A stretch of DNA of 64,000 nt from Nonomuraea jabiensis (GTDB lineage: Bacteria > Actinomycetota > Actinomycetes > Streptosporangiales > Streptosporangiaceae), in assembly GCF_014204795.1 (NCBI RefSeq), contig NZ_JACHMB010000001.1:10056501-10120500 (forward strand), written 5' to 3'. This document shows positions 62,218 through 64,000 of this stretch, piece by piece. The notes below the pieces were generated by a model. That model saw nothing but the letters and a program-made list of their open reading frames with translations, was not told the DNA's origin and did no database searches. The first letter of the stretch is position 1; each line of letters begins with the position of its first letter. Position numbers and translations under genes: made by a program.

Positions 62218-63029
62218 AGGCCCGGCCCGCATACCAGGTGTTCCGGGTGGTGGCGCTCGCCGTCGTGATGCTCTCGCTGGTCGCGCCGCTGCTCTGGATG
62301 GTCTCCGCCTCGTTCAAGACCAACGTCGACATCTACGACTCCGGCAAGGCGCTGGCCTTCTCCCCCACCCTGGACAACTACGCCAAGGTGCTCCAGCAGG
62401 CGAACTACGTCGAGTTCATCGTCAACAGCCTCTGGGTGGCCTTCGCCGCCACCGTGGCCTCGCTGATCCTCGGCGTGCCGGCGGCGTACTCGATGAGCCG
62501 GTTCAACATGAAGAAGTCCGCGCTGGTGGTGCTGATGGCCCGGGTCATCCCCGGCGTCTCGCTGCTGGTGCCCTGGTTCTACGTCTTCTCCAACCTGAAG
62601 ATGGTCGGCGGCTTCGGCGTGCTGATCATCAGCCACATGTTCGTCTCGCTGCCGCTGGTGGTCTACATCATGATGGGCTACTTCGACAGCCTGCCCGAGG
62701 AGCTGGAGGAGGCGGCGCTGGTCGACGGGCTGACCCATGTCGGCGCGTTCCGGCGCATCACCCTGCCGCTGTCCGTGCCGGGCATCGCCACCGCCGGGAT
62801 CCTGTCCTTCATCTTCTCCTGGAACAACTTCATGTTCGCGCTCGTGCTCTCCGACGCCGACACCAAGACCCTGCCCGTGGCGATCTTCGACTTCGTCGGG
62901 TACGCCAGCATCGACTGGGGCGGGCTGATGGCCGCGGCCACCGTGGTCACCCTGCCGATCATGGTGATCGCGCTGTTCGTGCAGAAGTACGTGGTCTCCG
63001 GCCTCACCGCCGGCGCGACGAAGGGCTGA
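62214..63029 (+). CDS. Sugar ABC permease 2 (MalG/UgpE type)
   Basis: Protein of 271 aa with six helices. It has FRVVALAVVMLSLVAPLLWMVSASFKT, ANYVEFIVNSLWVAFAATVASLILG and the EAA loop LPEELEEAALVDGLTHVGAFRRITLPLSVPGI. ATG overlaps the stop of permease 1; 5 nt after its stop comes the dehydratase gene. Confidence 0.92.
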   Translation: MKARPAYQVFRVVALAVVMLSLVAPLLWMVSASFKTNVDIYDSGKALAFSPTLDNYAKVLQQANYVEFIVNSLWVAFAATVASLILGVPAAYSMSRFNMKKSALVVLMARVIPGVSLLVPWFYVFSNLKMVGGFGVLIISHMFVSLPLVVYIMMGYFDSLPEELEEAALVDGLTHVGAFRRITLPLSVPGIATAGILSFIFSWNNFMFALVLSDADTKTLPVAIFDFVGYASIDWGGLMAAATVVTLPIMVIALFVQKYVVSGLTAGATKG

Positions 63030-63034
63030 CCGGC

Positions 63035-64000
63035 ATGACCACCATCGCGCGCATAGAGACCTTCCTCGTCGCCCCCCGCTGGCTCTTCGTCCGGGTGGAG
63101 ACCGACTCCGGCATCGTCGGCTGGGGCGAGGCCACCTGCGAGGGGCGGTCCGAGACCGTCCGCACCGCCGTCGACCAGCTCGCGGAGCTGCTGATCGGCC
63201 GGGACGCGCTGCGCATCGAGGACCACTGGCAGGTGCTGACCAAGAGCTCGTTCTACCGGGGCGGCCCGATCCTGGCCAGTGCCGTGGCGGGCCTCGACCA
63301 GGCCCTCTGGGACATCGCCGGCAAGCACTTCGGCGCCCCCGTGCACCAGCTGCTCGGCGGTCCGGTCCGGGACCGGATCCGGGTGTACGGCTGGGTCGGC
63401 GGCGACGAGCCCGGCGAGGTCCGCGATCACATCGCCGCCCAGGTCGAGGCCGGGCTCACCGCGGTGAAGATGAACGCCTCCGGCAGGATGAGCCCGGTCG
63501 CCTCGGTCGCCGAGCTGGACGGCGTGGTCGCCCGGGTGGCCGCCGCCCGCGAGGTGCTCGGCGCCCACCGCGACGTGGCCGTCGACTTCCACGGGCGCTT
63601 CACCCTGGCCAACGCCCGCCGGGTGGCGCCGCTGCTGGAGCCGTACCGGCCGCTGTTCCTGGAGGAGCCCGTCGTACCGGAGAACTCGCACCTCATCGGC
63701 GAGTTCGTGCGCTCGACGACCACCCCGGTCTCGACCGGGGAGCGGCTCTACAGCCGGCAGGAGTTCCTGCCGGTCCTCCAGGCCGGCATCGCGGTCGCCC
63801 AGCCGGACCTCGCGCACGCCGGCGGCATCACCGAGGTACGCAAGATCGCCACCCTCGCCGAGGTGTACGACGTGCAGCTCGCCCCGCACTGCCCGCTCGG
63901 CCCGATCGCCCTCGCGGCCTGCCTGCAGGTCGGCTTCGCCACCCCCAACTACCTGATCCAGGAGCAGAGCATCGGCATCCACTACAACAGTGGCGCCGAG
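63035..64000 (+). CDS. dgoD: D-galactonate dehydratase (enolase superfamily), 3'-truncated by window end
   Basis: 322 codons are visible; the E. coli enzyme has about 382. It belongs to the mandelate-racemase subgroup. Metal ligands and catalytic residues occur at almost the same numbers as in E. coli DgoD: D184 and H186 (VDFHGRF), E210 (LFLEEP), E236 (STGERL) and H285 (APHCPLGP). HAGGITE also matches. It dehydrates D-galactonate to 2-keto-3-deoxy-galactonate. Other acid-sugar dehydratases of the same subgroup remain possible. It is the fourth gene of the importer operon. Confidence 0.88.
   Translation, partial: MTTIARIETFLVAPRWLFVRVETDSGIVGWGEATCEGRSETVRTAVDQLAELLIGRDALRIEDHWQVLTKSSFYRGGPILASAVAGLDQALWDIAGKHFGAPVHQLLGGPVRDRIRVYGWVGGDEPGEVRDHIAAQVEAGLTAVKMNASGRMSPVASVAELDGVVARVAAAREVLGAHRDVAVDFHGRFTLANARRVAPLLEPYRPLFLEEPVVPENSHLIGEFVRSTTTPVSTGERLYSRQEFLPVLQAGIAVAQPDLAHAGGITEVRKIATLAEVYDVQLAPHCPLGPIALAACLQVGFATPNYLIQEQSIGIHYNSGAE

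Overview
The window is high-GC, densely coded DNA with GTG and occasional TTG starts, Shine-Dalgarno-led operons and many TetR, LacI, GntR and DeoR regulators. This fits a filamentous actinobacterium. The gene content (CU044_5270-type protein behind an ECF sigma factor, secreted PL8 lyase, rifampin-monooxygenase-like flavoprotein) would suit Nonomuraea/Streptosporangiaceae, but the genus is an inference. No rRNA, tRNA, CRISPR array or intact insertion sequence was seen.

Layout. 1-1.8 kb: start of an acyl-CoA ligase gene, a TetR repressor and a divergent SDR, with twin palindromic operators between the last two. 1.8-3.6 kb: gene remnants (ricin-lectin enzyme tail, LacI tail, LanM cyclase tail). 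3.5-17.6 kb: a probable biosynthetic cluster with a single-module iterative type I PKS (KS-AT-DH/TH-ACP, no KR, orsellinic-acid-synthase type), two KASIII-like acyltransferases, a phytanoyl-CoA-type dioxygenase, an FAD hydroxylase, a P450 with an abnormal I-helix, an aldo/keto reductase, a DHA2 exporter, a sulfotransferase and a TetR repressor. The exporter and the sulfotransferase/repressor promoters carry matching composite operators.

17.8-28.7 kb: mixed metabolic and resistance genes: a two-gene membrane/winged-helix unit, a carboxylesterase, TetR regulators with adjacent partners, a methyltransferase, a STAS protein, a CopD-like membrane protein, an NmrA-like protein and a glyoxalase-fold protein. 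The rifampin-monooxygenase-like gene has what looks like a leader-peptide attenuator in its 5' region. 28.7-33.3 kb: a decaying dormancy or redox-stress island with two tandem-USP genes, a CBS-BON gene cut by one stop codon, and remnants of NuoE/NuoF, an IS701-type transposase, an HTH-PPOX protein and a WS/DGAT enzyme. Two sequences resembling the DosR box lie upstream of the stress genes.

33.6-46.5 kb: a complete Dpp/Opp-type ABC importer operon; an ECF sigma factor with its partner; and a LacI-controlled Pot-type ABC importer operon ending in an adenosine-deaminase-like enzyme. 46.5-55.5 kb: an MFS remnant, a small Cys-rich protein, methyltransferases, a Tat-exported polysaccharide lyase of family 8, a DeoR-MFS pair, an HD-domain protein, an isochorismatase-like hydrolase and a PadR-like regulator. 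55.6-59.0 kb: a molybdate locus (Mop/TOBE regulator, modA) in which modB and modC are fused by an apparent internal deletion, plus two paralogous small proteins and a truncated exported protein ending in a minisatellite. 59.0-64.0 kb: an FCD-type GntR regulator divergent from a sugar ABC importer and a D-galactonate-dehydratase gene that runs off the window, consistent with aldonate uptake and catabolism.
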